Source of the DNA: Tolypothrix sp. PCC 7910
Lineage (GTDB): Bacteria > Cyanobacteriota > Cyanobacteriia > Cyanobacteriales > Nostocaceae
Direction: 5' to 3'
NCBI RefSeq assembly: GCF_011769525.1
Contig: NZ_CP050440.1
Coordinates: 7,798,001-7,862,000 of the forward strand
Length of the DNA: 64,000 nt
The number at the start of each line of letters is the position of its first letter. Position 1 is the first letter of the stretch. The translations under genes were made by a program, and so were the position numbers. Positions 51,949 to 60,358 of this stretch are shown here, one piece after another. Under the pieces are notes generated by a model. The model saw nothing but the letters and a program-made list of their open reading frames with translations. It ran no database searches and had not been told where the DNA came from.

Positions 51949-52785
51949 ATGACTTCAAAACAGGCTCAAGCAGTTGCCCAACAATTAGGTGATATTCCTG
52001 TCAATGATGAAAAAATACAAGCAGAAATTCAACGATTAAACCGTAAAAGTTTTATTCCCCTAGAACAAGTACAAATGCTCCATGATTGGTTAGATGCAAA
52101 ACGACAAGCACGGCAGTCTGGTCGTGTTTTAGGAGAGTCGAGAACTGGTAAAACAATGGGTTGTGATGCCTACAGGTTAAGGCATAAACCAAAACAAGAA
52201 TCAGGGAAACCGCCCAATGTACCTGTTGCTTATATCCAAATCCCTCAAGAGTGCGGTGCTAAAGAGTTGTTTGGAGTAATTATTGAGCATTTGAAGTATC
52301 AAATGACCAAGGGAACGGTAGCGGAGATTAGAGATAGAACCATGCGGGTTCTCAAAGGGTGTGGGGTGGAGATGCTGATCATTGATGAAGCTGATCGCTT
52401 TAAACCCAAAACTTTTGCTGAGGTACGGGATATTTTTGACAAGTTGGAAATAGCAGTGATTTTGGTAGGAACTGATCGTTTAGATGCAGTTATTAAGCGG
52501 GATGAACAAGTTTACAATCGTTTTCGAGCTTGTCATAGATTTGGTAAGTTTTCTGGGGAAGACTTTAAGCGAACAGTAGAAATTTGGGAAAAGAAGGTTT
52601 TGCAGTTACCAGTTGCTTCTAATCTTTCCGGCAAGACAATGTTGAAGACATTAGGTGAGGCAACAGGGGGTTATATTGGTTTGCTGGATATGATTTTGAG
52701 GGAATCAGCAATCCGGGCTTTGAAGAAAGGATTACAGAAGGTAGATTTGGAAACACTGAAGGAAGTAGCTGCGGAGTACAAATAA
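51949..52785 (+). CDS. tnsC: AAA+ regulator TnsC (V-K CAST type)
   Basis: 278 aa, the short form typical of type V-K transposons. Walker A GESRTGKT (62-69), Walker B EMLIIDEAD (141-149), sensor region VILVGTDRLDAVIKRDEQV and a C-terminal GYIGLLDMILRESAIRALKK. It forms filaments on DNA and links target selection to TnsB in known systems. Strong similarity to the remembered ShCAST TnsC (CGVEMLIIDEADR, GTDRLDAVIKRDEQV) fixes the start at ATG 51949, four bases after the tnsB stop. Gene intact. Confidence 0.93.
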   Translation: MTSKQAQAVAQQLGDIPVNDEKIQAEIQRLNRKSFIPLEQVQMLHDWLDAKRQARQSGRVLGESRTGKTMGCDAYRLRHKPKQESGKPPNVPVAYIQIPQECGAKELFGVIIEHLKYQMTKGTVAEIRDRTMRVLKGCGVEMLIIDEADRFKPKTFAEVRDIFDKLEIAVILVGTDRLDAVIKRDEQVYNRFRACHRFGKFSGEDFKRTVEIWEKKVLQLPVASNLSGKTMLKTLGEATGGYIGLLDMILRESAIRALKKGLQKVDLETLKEVAAEYK

Positions 52786-53288
52786 TGGAAGTTGCAGAAA
52801 TTCAACCTTGGCTGTTTCAGATAGCACCTTTAGAGGGAGAAAGTATAAGTCACTTTTTAGGACGCTTTCGACGGGCAAATGATTTAACACCTACTGGGTT
52901 AGGCAAAGCAGCAGGTATTGGGGGTGCGATCGCTCGTTGGGAAAAATTTCGGTTTAATCCTCCCCCTACCCCTCAGCAGTTGGAAGCATTAGCTATTGTG
53001 GTAGGGGTTGATACCGATAGGTTAAAGCAGATGTTACTACCTCTTGGTGTGGGCATGAAAATGGAACCAATTCGCTTATGCGCTGCCTGTTATGCCAAGT
53101 CACCTTGTCATAAAATTGAGTGGCAGTTGAAGGTGACACAAGGATGTGGGAGGCACAAATTAACTTTGTTGTCAGAATGTCCAAACTGTGGGTCAAGATT
53201 TAAGATGCCAGCATTGTGGGTGGATGGTTGGTGTCAGCGTTGTTTTCTGAATTTTTTTGAGATGACAAAGTATCAAAAGGCGATTTAA
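52785..53288 (+). CDS. tniQ: Target-selection protein TniQ (V-K CAST type)
   Basis: 167 aa, the minimal TniQ size found with Cas12k. PWLFQIAPLEGESISHFLGR, FRRANDLTPTGLGKAAGIGG and two zinc-binding cysteine/histidine clusters (LCAACYAKSPCHKIEW; CGRHKLTLLSECPNCGSRF; CQRC). The ATG overlaps the tnsC stop (TAATG), showing translational coupling. In complete systems cas12k follows; here it is missing. Confidence 0.93.
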   Translation: MEVAEIQPWLFQIAPLEGESISHFLGRFRRANDLTPTGLGKAAGIGGAIARWEKFRFNPPPTPQQLEALAIVVGVDTDRLKQMLLPLGVGMKMEPIRLCAACYAKSPCHKIEWQLKVTQGCGRHKLTLLSECPNCGSRFKMPALWVDGWCQRCFLNFFEMTKYQKAI

Positions 53289-53406
53289 ATACCTTACACT
53301 TGCGTATACCGAAGGGGTTGTCGCAGACATCACTCAATTTATGTACTCAAGCGATCGCTGACAACTTCATCCCAAACAAATTGTTTCCAATTAACAGGGA
53401 TTAGCC
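53289..53406. other. Scar after tniQ, no cas12k
   Basis: 118 bp between the tniQ stop and the IS4 element. No start of a Cas12k-like frame, no repeat resembling a V-K CRISPR repeat, and no TnsB-site array is visible. Confidence 0.55.
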
Positions 53407-55125
53407 CCGAATGGCACTAAGAAAAGCTATAAGCTATGTAGAATAAGCAGCACAGCTTTTAACGCTCTTAAACATGGAAGGATAGCTCAGGAGATTGTGC
53501 TTGATGCAGAGTGCAAGAGTTGCGTTCACGAAGTGTGCCGCAGGTATCGATTTGTTGAGAGAGCTTTTTGGGATATTGTACCGACCCATAGTGCGATCGC
53601 CCCGTGGTCGATTACGAAACAAGTATGTAGGGGTGGGCAAAAATTTTTGTAGGTAGAAAAAGCTTACTCGTTCATGAAATACTTTCTTTGATACAAGTAA
53701 GCCAATAGCATAACTACTACTGTGACACTAAGAGTACAAATTCTCAAGGATAAATTGAGTCAAAGTTTAGGACTGCCTTTTCAAGAATTATTGCCAGAAT
53801 CTGCAATTAAACAAGCAATTTCGGAGTTGAAAATTAAATATAAAAAGCGATTATTTGACCCAATAATAACGTTGTGGGCATTTTTATCGCAAGTACTGGA
53901 CACTGACAAAAGTTGCCACAATGCTGTGAGTAAAATAATTGCACATCTAGCAGAAGAAGAGGTAGAGATTCCTTCAAGTGATACAAGTGGATACTGCCAA
54001 GCCAGAGCAAGGCTTCCAGAGAAATTATTAGAAAAACTGTTCAACTCCTCAGCAAAAAATCTAGAAGAGCAAATGACAGAAGACCATTTATGGTATGGCC
54101 GCAACATCAAAGTAATAGATGGGTCAACAGTGTCTATGCCGGACACAGTAGAAAACCAAAAAGAATATCCTCAACCAAGTAGTCAAAAGCCCGGATGTGG
54201 GTTTCCAATTGCCAAAATCGGTGTGATATTCAGTTTAGTGACGGGAGCCGCCGTTGCTTTGTGCATAGATGTTCTGAACACTCATGATATTAAATTAGCA
54301 AGAAAACTGTACAGTTTTCTTAAACCCAATGATGTCCTGTTAGGTGATAGAGCTTTTTGCGCTTATGCTGATATAGTTACTATTACAAAACTTGGTTGTG
54401 ACGCTGTATTCCGTAAGCATCAATCTCGCACAACCACTATGCGAAAAGGTAAAATTGTTGGTGATTGTGACAAGCTTGTTACTTGGCATAAACCTAAAAG
54501 ATGCCCCAAGGGATTAAGTAAAGATGAATTTGATGCTTTACCTCAAAGTATAACTGTGCGAGAGATTTACTATTACATTGTTATTCCTGGTTTTCGCACA
54601 GCACGGGTTAGCTTAATTACTACTCTTTTAGATAAATCAACTTATTCTACTTTAGAAGTTATTGGACTTTACGGCAAACGCTGGGATGTTGAACTTGATT
54701 TAAGACATTTAAAAACTACTTTGGGTATGGATATTCTCCGATGTAAAACACCCTCAATGGTACGTAAAGAAATTCATGTTTATTTACTCGCTTACAATCT
54801 ACTTCGTAGTTTAATGTGGCAGGCTGGGACTACTTACAATACTCCTCCCTTACGTTTATCATTGCAGGGTACTCGTCATCATTTAATTAATTTTATTGAT
54901 AAATTAGAGGCGGTTACTCTTCAAAAACGTCGGCGAATTTACCGCACTTTGCTAAAAGTTATTGTTCACAAACCAGTTCCTGACCGCCCCGCCAGAACTG
55001 AGCCACGCGCCAGAAAACGTCGTCCGAAAGCTTACCCTTCAATGACCAAGCCCCGGCATGAATTACGTAAACAATTACAAACTGCTTAATTGGTAAGCTT
55101 TACAGCTTTTCTTAGTGCCATTCGG
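53407..55125 (+). mobile_element. IS4-family insertion sequence (about 1.72 kb), no target duplication
   Basis: Terminal inverted repeat CCGAATGGCACTAAGAAAAG (left) and its mirror ending ..TGCCATTCGG (right). Flanks ATTAGCC and TTCTAAATC do not match, so the two sides were not originally adjacent: an IS-bounded deletion or rearrangement is likely. The left 300 bp of the element are non-coding and include a short GCGTTCACGAAGTG repeat. Confidence 0.82.
53722..55089 (+). CDS. IS4-family transposase
   Basis: 455 aa, intact. DDE: IKVIDGSTVSMPDT, VLLGDRAFCAYAD and the Y-(2)-R-(3)-E-(6)-K signature YGKRWDVELDLRHLKTTLG. N-terminal LLPESAIKQAISE and TLWAFLSQVLDTDKSC are typical of the cyanobacterial IS4 group. 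Starts with GTG 53722. Confidence 0.9.
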   Translation: MTLRVQILKDKLSQSLGLPFQELLPESAIKQAISELKIKYKKRLFDPIITLWAFLSQVLDTDKSCHNAVSKIIAHLAEEEVEIPSSDTSGYCQARARLPEKLLEKLFNSSAKNLEEQMTEDHLWYGRNIKVIDGSTVSMPDTVENQKEYPQPSSQKPGCGFPIAKIGVIFSLVTGAAVALCIDVLNTHDIKLARKLYSFLKPNDVLLGDRAFCAYADIVTITKLGCDAVFRKHQSRTTTMRKGKIVGDCDKLVTWHKPKRCPKGLSKDEFDALPQSITVREIYYYIVIPGFRTARVSLITTLLDKSTYSTLEVIGLYGKRWDVELDLRHLKTTLGMDILRCKTPSMVRKEIHVYLLAYNLLRSLMWQAGTTYNTPPLRLSLQGTRHHLINFIDKLEAVTLQKRRRIYRTLLKVIVHKPVPDRPARTEPRARKRRPKAYPSMTKPRHELRKQLQTA

Positions 55126-55617
55126 TTCTAAATCTTCTTCCCAGGCAATATCGGCAGATATCCAAGCAGCACTGGGGCTATCTTTACTCAACCAAATTAG
55201 GTAACACCAAGTCCAGCAGCAAAGATGAGGAGCAAAGCTATAAAATCTGCCGATCGCTGTTCCCCAATCGGTGTCAGAACCAATCCAATGCAATTTGTCG
55301 CCGTACAAAAAGCGGGGTGTCTTTGCTGTATTGGGAAAGTCGTCGGGTAAATCAACAGAACTCGGAGAAAATTTCTGGTTAATTAATCTTGGGAGTAAAT
55401 CCTGGCGATTGAGCGCGATCGCACTCAAATAATTAGCAATCAGTTCAGCATCAATGCTCTGGGTTAATTGGGAAATTAACAATGCTGCTAAACTTTCTTG
55501 TTCTTGCTGTTCACAATAATTGCTGAGTTTCGCCAATAGTTCAGCAATACCATAGTCATCTAAGGCTTGTTGATAGCCTCTGTATTCATCCGTTTTGTGG
55601 CAAACAGGTCTTAACAT
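55126..55617 (-). pseudogene. Unrecognised gene truncated at its 3' end by IS4
   Basis: Starts MLRPVCHKTDEYRGYQQALD with GGAGA eight bases upstream. Native sequence runs to about WEEDLE at the IS boundary; the last residues of the frame are IS-encoded. Helical N-terminal half (ELLAKLSNYCEQQEQESLAA), then a Trp/Cys-rich part (LHWIGSDTDWGTAIGRFYSF, HLCCWTWCYLIWL). I do not recognise the family. Divergent from the ribbon-helix-helix gene at 55791. Confidence 0.5.
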
Positions 55618-55790
55618 GGAATATGTCTCCTGTGAGAGGGAGCCAGAAGCCAGTGCGTCAGCCCTGAGAAAGTTGTGCGCTGGCTTTTGACTTATCAGTA
55701 ATTATACATAGATTTTATGTATTTATATTTAAATTTATTTGTTTTTAGTGATTTAATATAAAAATACATAGAAAAGCTGATGATAGTCAC

Positions 55791-55964
55791 ATGGGAAAAG
55801 TAACGCTTAGTATTTACATGGAAGAAGAAGACAAAGAAGCTCTGCAACAACTGGCGGATGCGGAGGAGCGTTCTTTGTCGCAAATGGCGGTGTTAATTCT
55901 CAAACGAGCGATTAGACAAGCGCAGGCGGATGGAACGATTTCTCCGCCTGGTAAGCAGAAGTGA
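55791..55964 (+). CDS. Ribbon-helix-helix (CopG/Arc-like) small DNA-binding protein
   Basis: 57 aa: MGKVTLSIYMEEEDKEALQQ, then LADAEERSLSQMAVLILKRA and IRQAQADGTI. Short N-terminal strand (VTLSIYM) followed by two helices with the S-x-S/T-x-M/V-A-V-x-I-L pattern of RHH repressors or antitoxins. No toxin-like partner is evident next to it. RHH (Arc-type) regulators are known beside some V-K transposons, but the link here is speculative. Confidence 0.7.
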   Translation: MGKVTLSIYMEEEDKEALQQLADAEERSLSQMAVLILKRAIRQAQADGTISPPGKQK

Positions 55965-56365
55965 GGCGATCGCTTAATATTACAGAAATAATGCGATCGC
56001 ATTTTGAGCATAGTTGGGAATTTATATTAAGCGAGTGGAGCCGCATAGGAAATCCTTGATGTGTTAGCACCTATAACGAGCGCAATAGTGCTAGCGATTT
56101 ATTTCTCAGTATTTAATAGTAAACAAGTGGTAAAAATATTTACATTTACTACAAGCATTCGCAATGACATTGTGTAATTAATTCTGCTTGACTAATTATG
56201 GGCTAGAGCAGGATTTTGATTAAATTTGCGGATTCTTGCGTAATTACAGATGTTTGTTTTGAATTATCCTTTAGATACTTAGTTAATTTTACTTATATAT
56301 TTAGTGCGACGTATTAAATCAGATGGGTTGATTTGGAGTGACCAGAATCTATAACAGGGGTTGGG
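55965..56365. other. Non-coding region upstream of the nSTAND gene
   Basis: 401 bp, AT-rich, two GCGATCGC sites; no gene or operator recognised. Should contain the promoter of the nSTAND-CHAT pair. Confidence 0.4.
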
Positions 56366-59122
56366 ATGACAGAAGAAAACCGCAGCGTCAAAGTTGGAGG
56401 GAGTGCTGACAGCAGTGCCATTCAGACTGGTACTGGCAATACTGCTACTATTACCATCACTAATTACTATTATCGTGAAGATACAACAGTAGTACCGATT
56501 GAATCTACGGTTGCTGCTAATGAAAATCTTCCCTGTCCTTATCGCGGTTTGTTTCACTTTGGGCCCGATGACGCGGAGTTTTTCTTTGGACGTGAGATAT
56601 TTGTCGAAGAACTTTTTGCGGCGACTCAAAACCGCAATTTTATACCCGTGTTGGGTGCGTCGGGAAGCGGTAAATCTTCGGTGGTATTGGCGGGATTAGT
56701 GCCAAAGCTTCAAAATGAAGGTCACTGGTTATTTACTCACTTCCGTCCTGGTTCCGAGCCTTTCTATGCGCTGGCTTTGGCGCTAGTTCCCCTTTACACG
56801 CAAAATCTCGATCATACTGATAAGATCATCCAAGCTCGTAAGTTGTCACAAGCTCTGGGCGAGGGTGAAATTTTTCTTGCTGATGTATTGGCCCAGATTC
56901 ACCAAAACCACCCTACACATCGGGTGTTGCTAATTGCCGATCAATTTGAAGAAATTTACACTTTATGCGCCGATCATAAAGTTCGCCATAGTTTTCTAGA
57001 TAGTTTATTAGCCAGCTTTCCATCCTCTCCTCACCAGTCCCTATATAATCATGTGCTAGTTGCAACCATGCGGGCAGATTTCTTAGGAAATGCTCTGTTA
57101 TATCCCCCTTTTGGAGATGTATTGAAAACTGATATCAAGTTGAGGTCGATGAATCATGAAGAACTTTCACAGGTGATTGAAAAGCCTGCTGACAAGTTGG
57201 GGGTGAGATTTGAAGTGGGACTGGTGGAACGGATTTTAGATGATGTGGAAGATGAACCGGGGAATTTACCTCTTTTGGAATTTGCGTTAACTCAGTTGTG
57301 GCAGCAGCGCCAGGGTAAACTGTTAACCCATGCAGGTTATCAGCACATAGGGAAAGTACAAGGAGCATTGGCTCGTCATGCAGATCAGAATTATGGTAAG
57401 TTGAGCGCAACTGAAAAAGAACAGGTACGGCGCATTTTCATCCAATTAGTGCATCCGGGTGAAGGCACACAAGATACGCGACGACTGGCAACGAAGGCAG
57501 AATTAAGCGAAGCAACCTGGGGATTGGTGAAGCAGTTGGCGGATGCGCGATTAGTGGTTACTAGTCGTAATGCTGCCGAGCAAGAAACAGTGGAAGTTGT
57601 CCACGAGGCATTGATTCGTAATTGGGTCGAACTGCGACAATGGATGGATGCAGATCGTAGCTTTCGTGCTTGGCAAGAAAGGCTGCGGTTCGCAATGGAT
57701 CAATGGCAAAAAATGCAACGGGATGAAGGGGTATTGTTGCGGGGTGCAGTGTTAAAGGAAGCGGAAGCCAAGCTGAAGCAACGCCGAGAGGAACTGAGCA
57801 AGGGAGAGCAAGAATTCATTCAAGCTAGTTTAGCGCTGCGTCAACGTGGTAAGCAGCGAATTTACTATTTATTTGGGGGAGTTAGTAGTATCCTTTTACT
57901 GACGCTGGGAATTTGGGGTTGGTTGAATTATACAACTCCGGGGCAATTGACTCAAATTCGCTGGAAATTGACTGATGTGAGTCAAAAGGTAAACAGTCCT
58001 GAGTATCAATTAAAAGCGGTTTTCGCCTTTGCTAGGGATGAAAATTTTACTGAAGCCTTGAAACTTGCCAACCAAATTCAGTATTCCCAGTACAAAGTCT
58101 TTGCCTTAACAGCCATTGCCCAAGCCTATGGCAAGCTCAATCAAGCGCCAACTGCCGCTCCCTTGCTCGATAAAGCGATCTCCTCTGCCAACCAGATTCC
58201 GGATTCCGACTCCAAAGCCAATGCCTTAATAGCCATTGCCCAAGCCTATGGCAAGCTCAATCAAGCGCCAACTGCCGCTCCCTTGCTCGATAAAGCGATC
58301 GCCTCTGCCAACCAGATTCCGGATTCCCGTTACAAAGCCTATGCCTTAACAGCCATTGCCCAAGCCTATGGCAAGCTCAATCAAGCGCCAACTGCCGCTC
58401 CCTTGCTCAATAAAGCGATCTCCTCTGCCAACCAGATTCCGGATTCCTACAACAAAGCCTATGCCTTAATAGCCATTGCCCAAGCCTATGGCAAGCTCAA
58501 TCAAGCGCCAACTGCCGCTCCCTTGCTCGATAAAGCGATCTCCTCTGCCAACCAGATTCCGGATTCCCGTTACAAAGCCTATGCCTTAACAGCCATTGCC
58601 CAAGCCTATGGCAAGCTCAATCAAGCGCCAACTGCCGCTCCCTTGCTCGATAAAGTGATCGCCTCTGCCAACCAGATTCAGAAATCCGACGAAAAAGCCT
58701 ATGCCTTAAGAGCCATTGCCAAAGCCATTGGCCATCTCAACCAAGGGCAAACTGCCGCTCCCTTGCTCGATAAAGTGATCGCCTCTGCCAACCAGATTCA
58801 GGCACCCAACGAAAAAGCCATAGCCTTACATGCCATTGTCGAAGCCATTGGCCAGCTCAAGCAAGTGCTAACTGCCGCTCCCTTGCTCGATAAAGCGATC
58901 GCTTCTGCCAACCAGATTCAGAAATCCGACCTCAAAGCCTATGCCTTACAAACCATTGCCGAAGCCGCAGCGAAGCTGAAAAACTGGGGACAGGCACTAA
59001 AAGCCACAGAAAAATGCCCCAGTGACGATTGTCAGGTGGAGTCGCTGGCTAGGGTTTTAACGGTTCATGCCGAGCAGCAGCGCCCTGAGTTGAAGGAGGA
59101 GAAGGAGGAGGAGGAAGAGTGA
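56366..59122 (+). CDS. Membrane-anchored nSTAND NTPase with 40-residue repeats
   Basis: 918 aa. Residues 5-32 form a short Gly/Thr-rich beta-like motif (NRSVKVGGSADSSAIQTG, then NTATITI). Then PCPYRGLFHFGPDDAEFFFGRE, Walker A GASGSGKSS (97-105), Walker B HRVLLIADQFEEIYTL (185-200) and RLVVTSRN..VEVVHEALIRNW winged-helix part: the nSTAND1 order. A likely transmembrane helix lies at about 498-520 (YYLFGGVSSILLLTLGIWGW). Residues about 570-890 are seven full 40-residue helical repeats (AIAQAYGKLNQAPTAAPLLD), probably the sensor, and the C-terminus is Glu-rich. It lies 57 bp upstream of the CHAT gene on the same strand. NLR-like switch in signalling or anti-phage defence is inferred from the family. 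Confidence 0.8.
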   Translation: MTEENRSVKVGGSADSSAIQTGTGNTATITITNYYYREDTTVVPIESTVAANENLPCPYRGLFHFGPDDAEFFFGREIFVEELFAATQNRNFIPVLGASGSGKSSVVLAGLVPKLQNEGHWLFTHFRPGSEPFYALALALVPLYTQNLDHTDKIIQARKLSQALGEGEIFLADVLAQIHQNHPTHRVLLIADQFEEIYTLCADHKVRHSFLDSLLASFPSSPHQSLYNHVLVATMRADFLGNALLYPPFGDVLKTDIKLRSMNHEELSQVIEKPADKLGVRFEVGLVERILDDVEDEPGNLPLLEFALTQLWQQRQGKLLTHAGYQHIGKVQGALARHADQNYGKLSATEKEQVRRIFIQLVHPGEGTQDTRRLATKAELSEATWGLVKQLADARLVVTSRNAAEQETVEVVHEALIRNWVELRQWMDADRSFRAWQERLRFAMDQWQKMQRDEGVLLRGAVLKEAEAKLKQRREELSKGEQEFIQASLALRQRGKQRIYYLFGGVSSILLLTLGIWGWLNYTTPGQLTQIRWKLTDVSQKVNSPEYQLKAVFAFARDENFTEALKLANQIQYSQYKVFALTAIAQAYGKLNQAPTAAPLLDKAISSANQIPDSDSKANALIAIAQAYGKLNQAPTAAPLLDKAIASANQIPDSRYKAYALTAIAQAYGKLNQAPTAAPLLNKAISSANQIPDSYNKAYALIAIAQAYGKLNQAPTAAPLLDKAISSANQIPDSRYKAYALTAIAQAYGKLNQAPTAAPLLDKVIASANQIQKSDEKAYALRAIAKAIGHLNQGQTAAPLLDKVIASANQIQAPNEKAIALHAIVEAIGQLKQVLTAAPLLDKAIASANQIQKSDLKAYALQTIAEAAAKLKNWGQALKATEKCPSDDCQVESLARVLTVHAEQQRPELKEEKEEEEE
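58085..58985 (+). repeat. 120-bp tandem coding repeats in the nSTAND gene
   Basis: Exact 120-bp period. The first five full units are almost identical in DNA (shared CAAGCCTATGGCAAGCTCAA and AACTGCCGCTCCCTTGCTCG); the last two are diverged. Strong identity suggests recent expansion or homogenisation. In frame throughout. Confidence 0.93.
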
Positions 59123-59179
59123 ACTTTTTGCTCAAACAGCGATAATTAGCGAACTGATAAGTCAAAATTAAATAACACC

Positions 59180-60220
59180 ATGAAAAAAATCCTCATCCTC
59201 TCCGCCAACCCCAAAAACACAAGTAATCTGCGCCTAGATGAAGAGGTGCGGGAAATCAAAAACACACTGCAACTATGTCCCAATCGAGACGAATTTCAAA
59301 TCATCACAGAATCTGCGATACGAGTGGATGATTTAACCCGCTTCCTATCTCACCATCAACCAACAATTGTTCACTTTTCTGGACATGGTTCTGGTACTGA
59401 TGGATTAGCTTTAGAAGATAATTTTGGGCAGATGCAGCTTGTCAGTACCCAAGCCCTGGCAAAGCTATTTGATTTGTTCCAATCACAAATTGAGTGTGTC
59501 TTACTCAACGCCTGCTACAGCGAATCACAAGCCACAGCAATTCACCAATATATTGATTGCGTGGTAGGGATGAATCAAGCGATTGGGGATACAGCCGCAA
59601 TTAAGTTTAGTGTGGGATTTTATACTGCTTTGGGGGCTGGCAGGAATTATGAAGATTGTTTTCACATGGGCTGTACATCTATTGATTTGCAGGGAATTCC
59701 AGAGTATTTAACCCCTATGAGAAAAATTAGGCAGCGGCGTTATCAGACTGTACAGGCCACAAATCCAGTAACATCTAACAAGGATGATAGTATCAATAAT
59801 GATAATAAAGGCTGGCAAAACCGCTCAGTTTCTATTGTCGGTAATGTTCCTGGTAGCGCAATTCAAACAGGAGACAGCAACACTGCAAACATCAATTTTC
59901 AACAAGTCAGTTTACCTGCACCAGCAAGCGTCAACATAGAAACAGAACTCAATGCCTTACGTGAAATACTGGCAAAGTTAGAAACTTCAGACCGTCGTAA
60001 AATTGACAATGCTATTGCTGATGCCGAAGAAGAAATCAACAAACCACAACCAGATAAAAATGAAGTGGGTAAGGCGTTAGAACGAGCTTTTGACTATGCT
60101 AAGAAGGCTGAGGGATTTGCATCTGCGATTGAAAAACTTAAACCTCACCTAACTAAAACTGTGGGTTGGTTGGGTGAAAATTGGCACAAATTGCTAAGTC
60201 TGGTGAATTTAACAATTTGA
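59180..60220 (+). CDS. CHAT-domain (caspase-like) protease with shared motif
   Basis: 346 aa. N-terminal CHAT domain: KKILILSANPKNTSNLRLDE, catalytic His69 in TIVHFSGHGSG and catalytic Cys112 in CVLLNACYSESQA, then VVGMNQAIGDTAAIKFSVGF. Residues 214-240 (NRSVSIVGNVPGSAIQTG, then NTANINF) match the N-terminal motif of the upstream nSTAND protein. The C-terminal part is helical (RRKIDNAIADAEEEINKPQP; EVGKALERAFDYAKKAEGFA). Likely the protease effector of the nSTAND sensor, in one operon; substrate unknown. ATG 59180. Confidence 0.82.
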   Translation: MKKILILSANPKNTSNLRLDEEVREIKNTLQLCPNRDEFQIITESAIRVDDLTRFLSHHQPTIVHFSGHGSGTDGLALEDNFGQMQLVSTQALAKLFDLFQSQIECVLLNACYSESQATAIHQYIDCVVGMNQAIGDTAAIKFSVGFYTALGAGRNYEDCFHMGCTSIDLQGIPEYLTPMRKIRQRRYQTVQATNPVTSNKDDSINNDNKGWQNRSVSIVGNVPGSAIQTGDSNTANINFQQVSLPAPASVNIETELNALREILAKLETSDRRKIDNAIADAEEEINKPQPDKNEVGKALERAFDYAKKAEGFASAIEKLKPHLTKTVGWLGENWHKLLSLVNLTI

Positions 60221-60358
60221 CTACCTTCATCTTAAAGATGCGATCGCACCTCCCAACCCAAACTCTACAAATTCAAGCGATCGCCCCCGCACCAAACCCA
60301 CTTACACTTCACTGACAGTTTTCGCCTCTAGGTTCTCGGTGATACTTTGGAATAGTTC

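Noticed and set aside
53289-55130. Possible cas12k, tracrRNA or CRISPR repeat after tniQ
   Set aside because: The stretch is a short scar followed by a complete IS4 element; no Cas12k-like motif or V-K-like repeat was found.
55126-55964. Toxin-antitoxin pair made of the truncated gene and the RHH gene
   Set aside because: The genes are divergent rather than co-transcribed and the 180-residue protein shows no toxin motif.
58085-58985. Regular repeats that could suggest a CRISPR array
   Set aside because: The 120-bp units are in-frame coding repeats without spacers.
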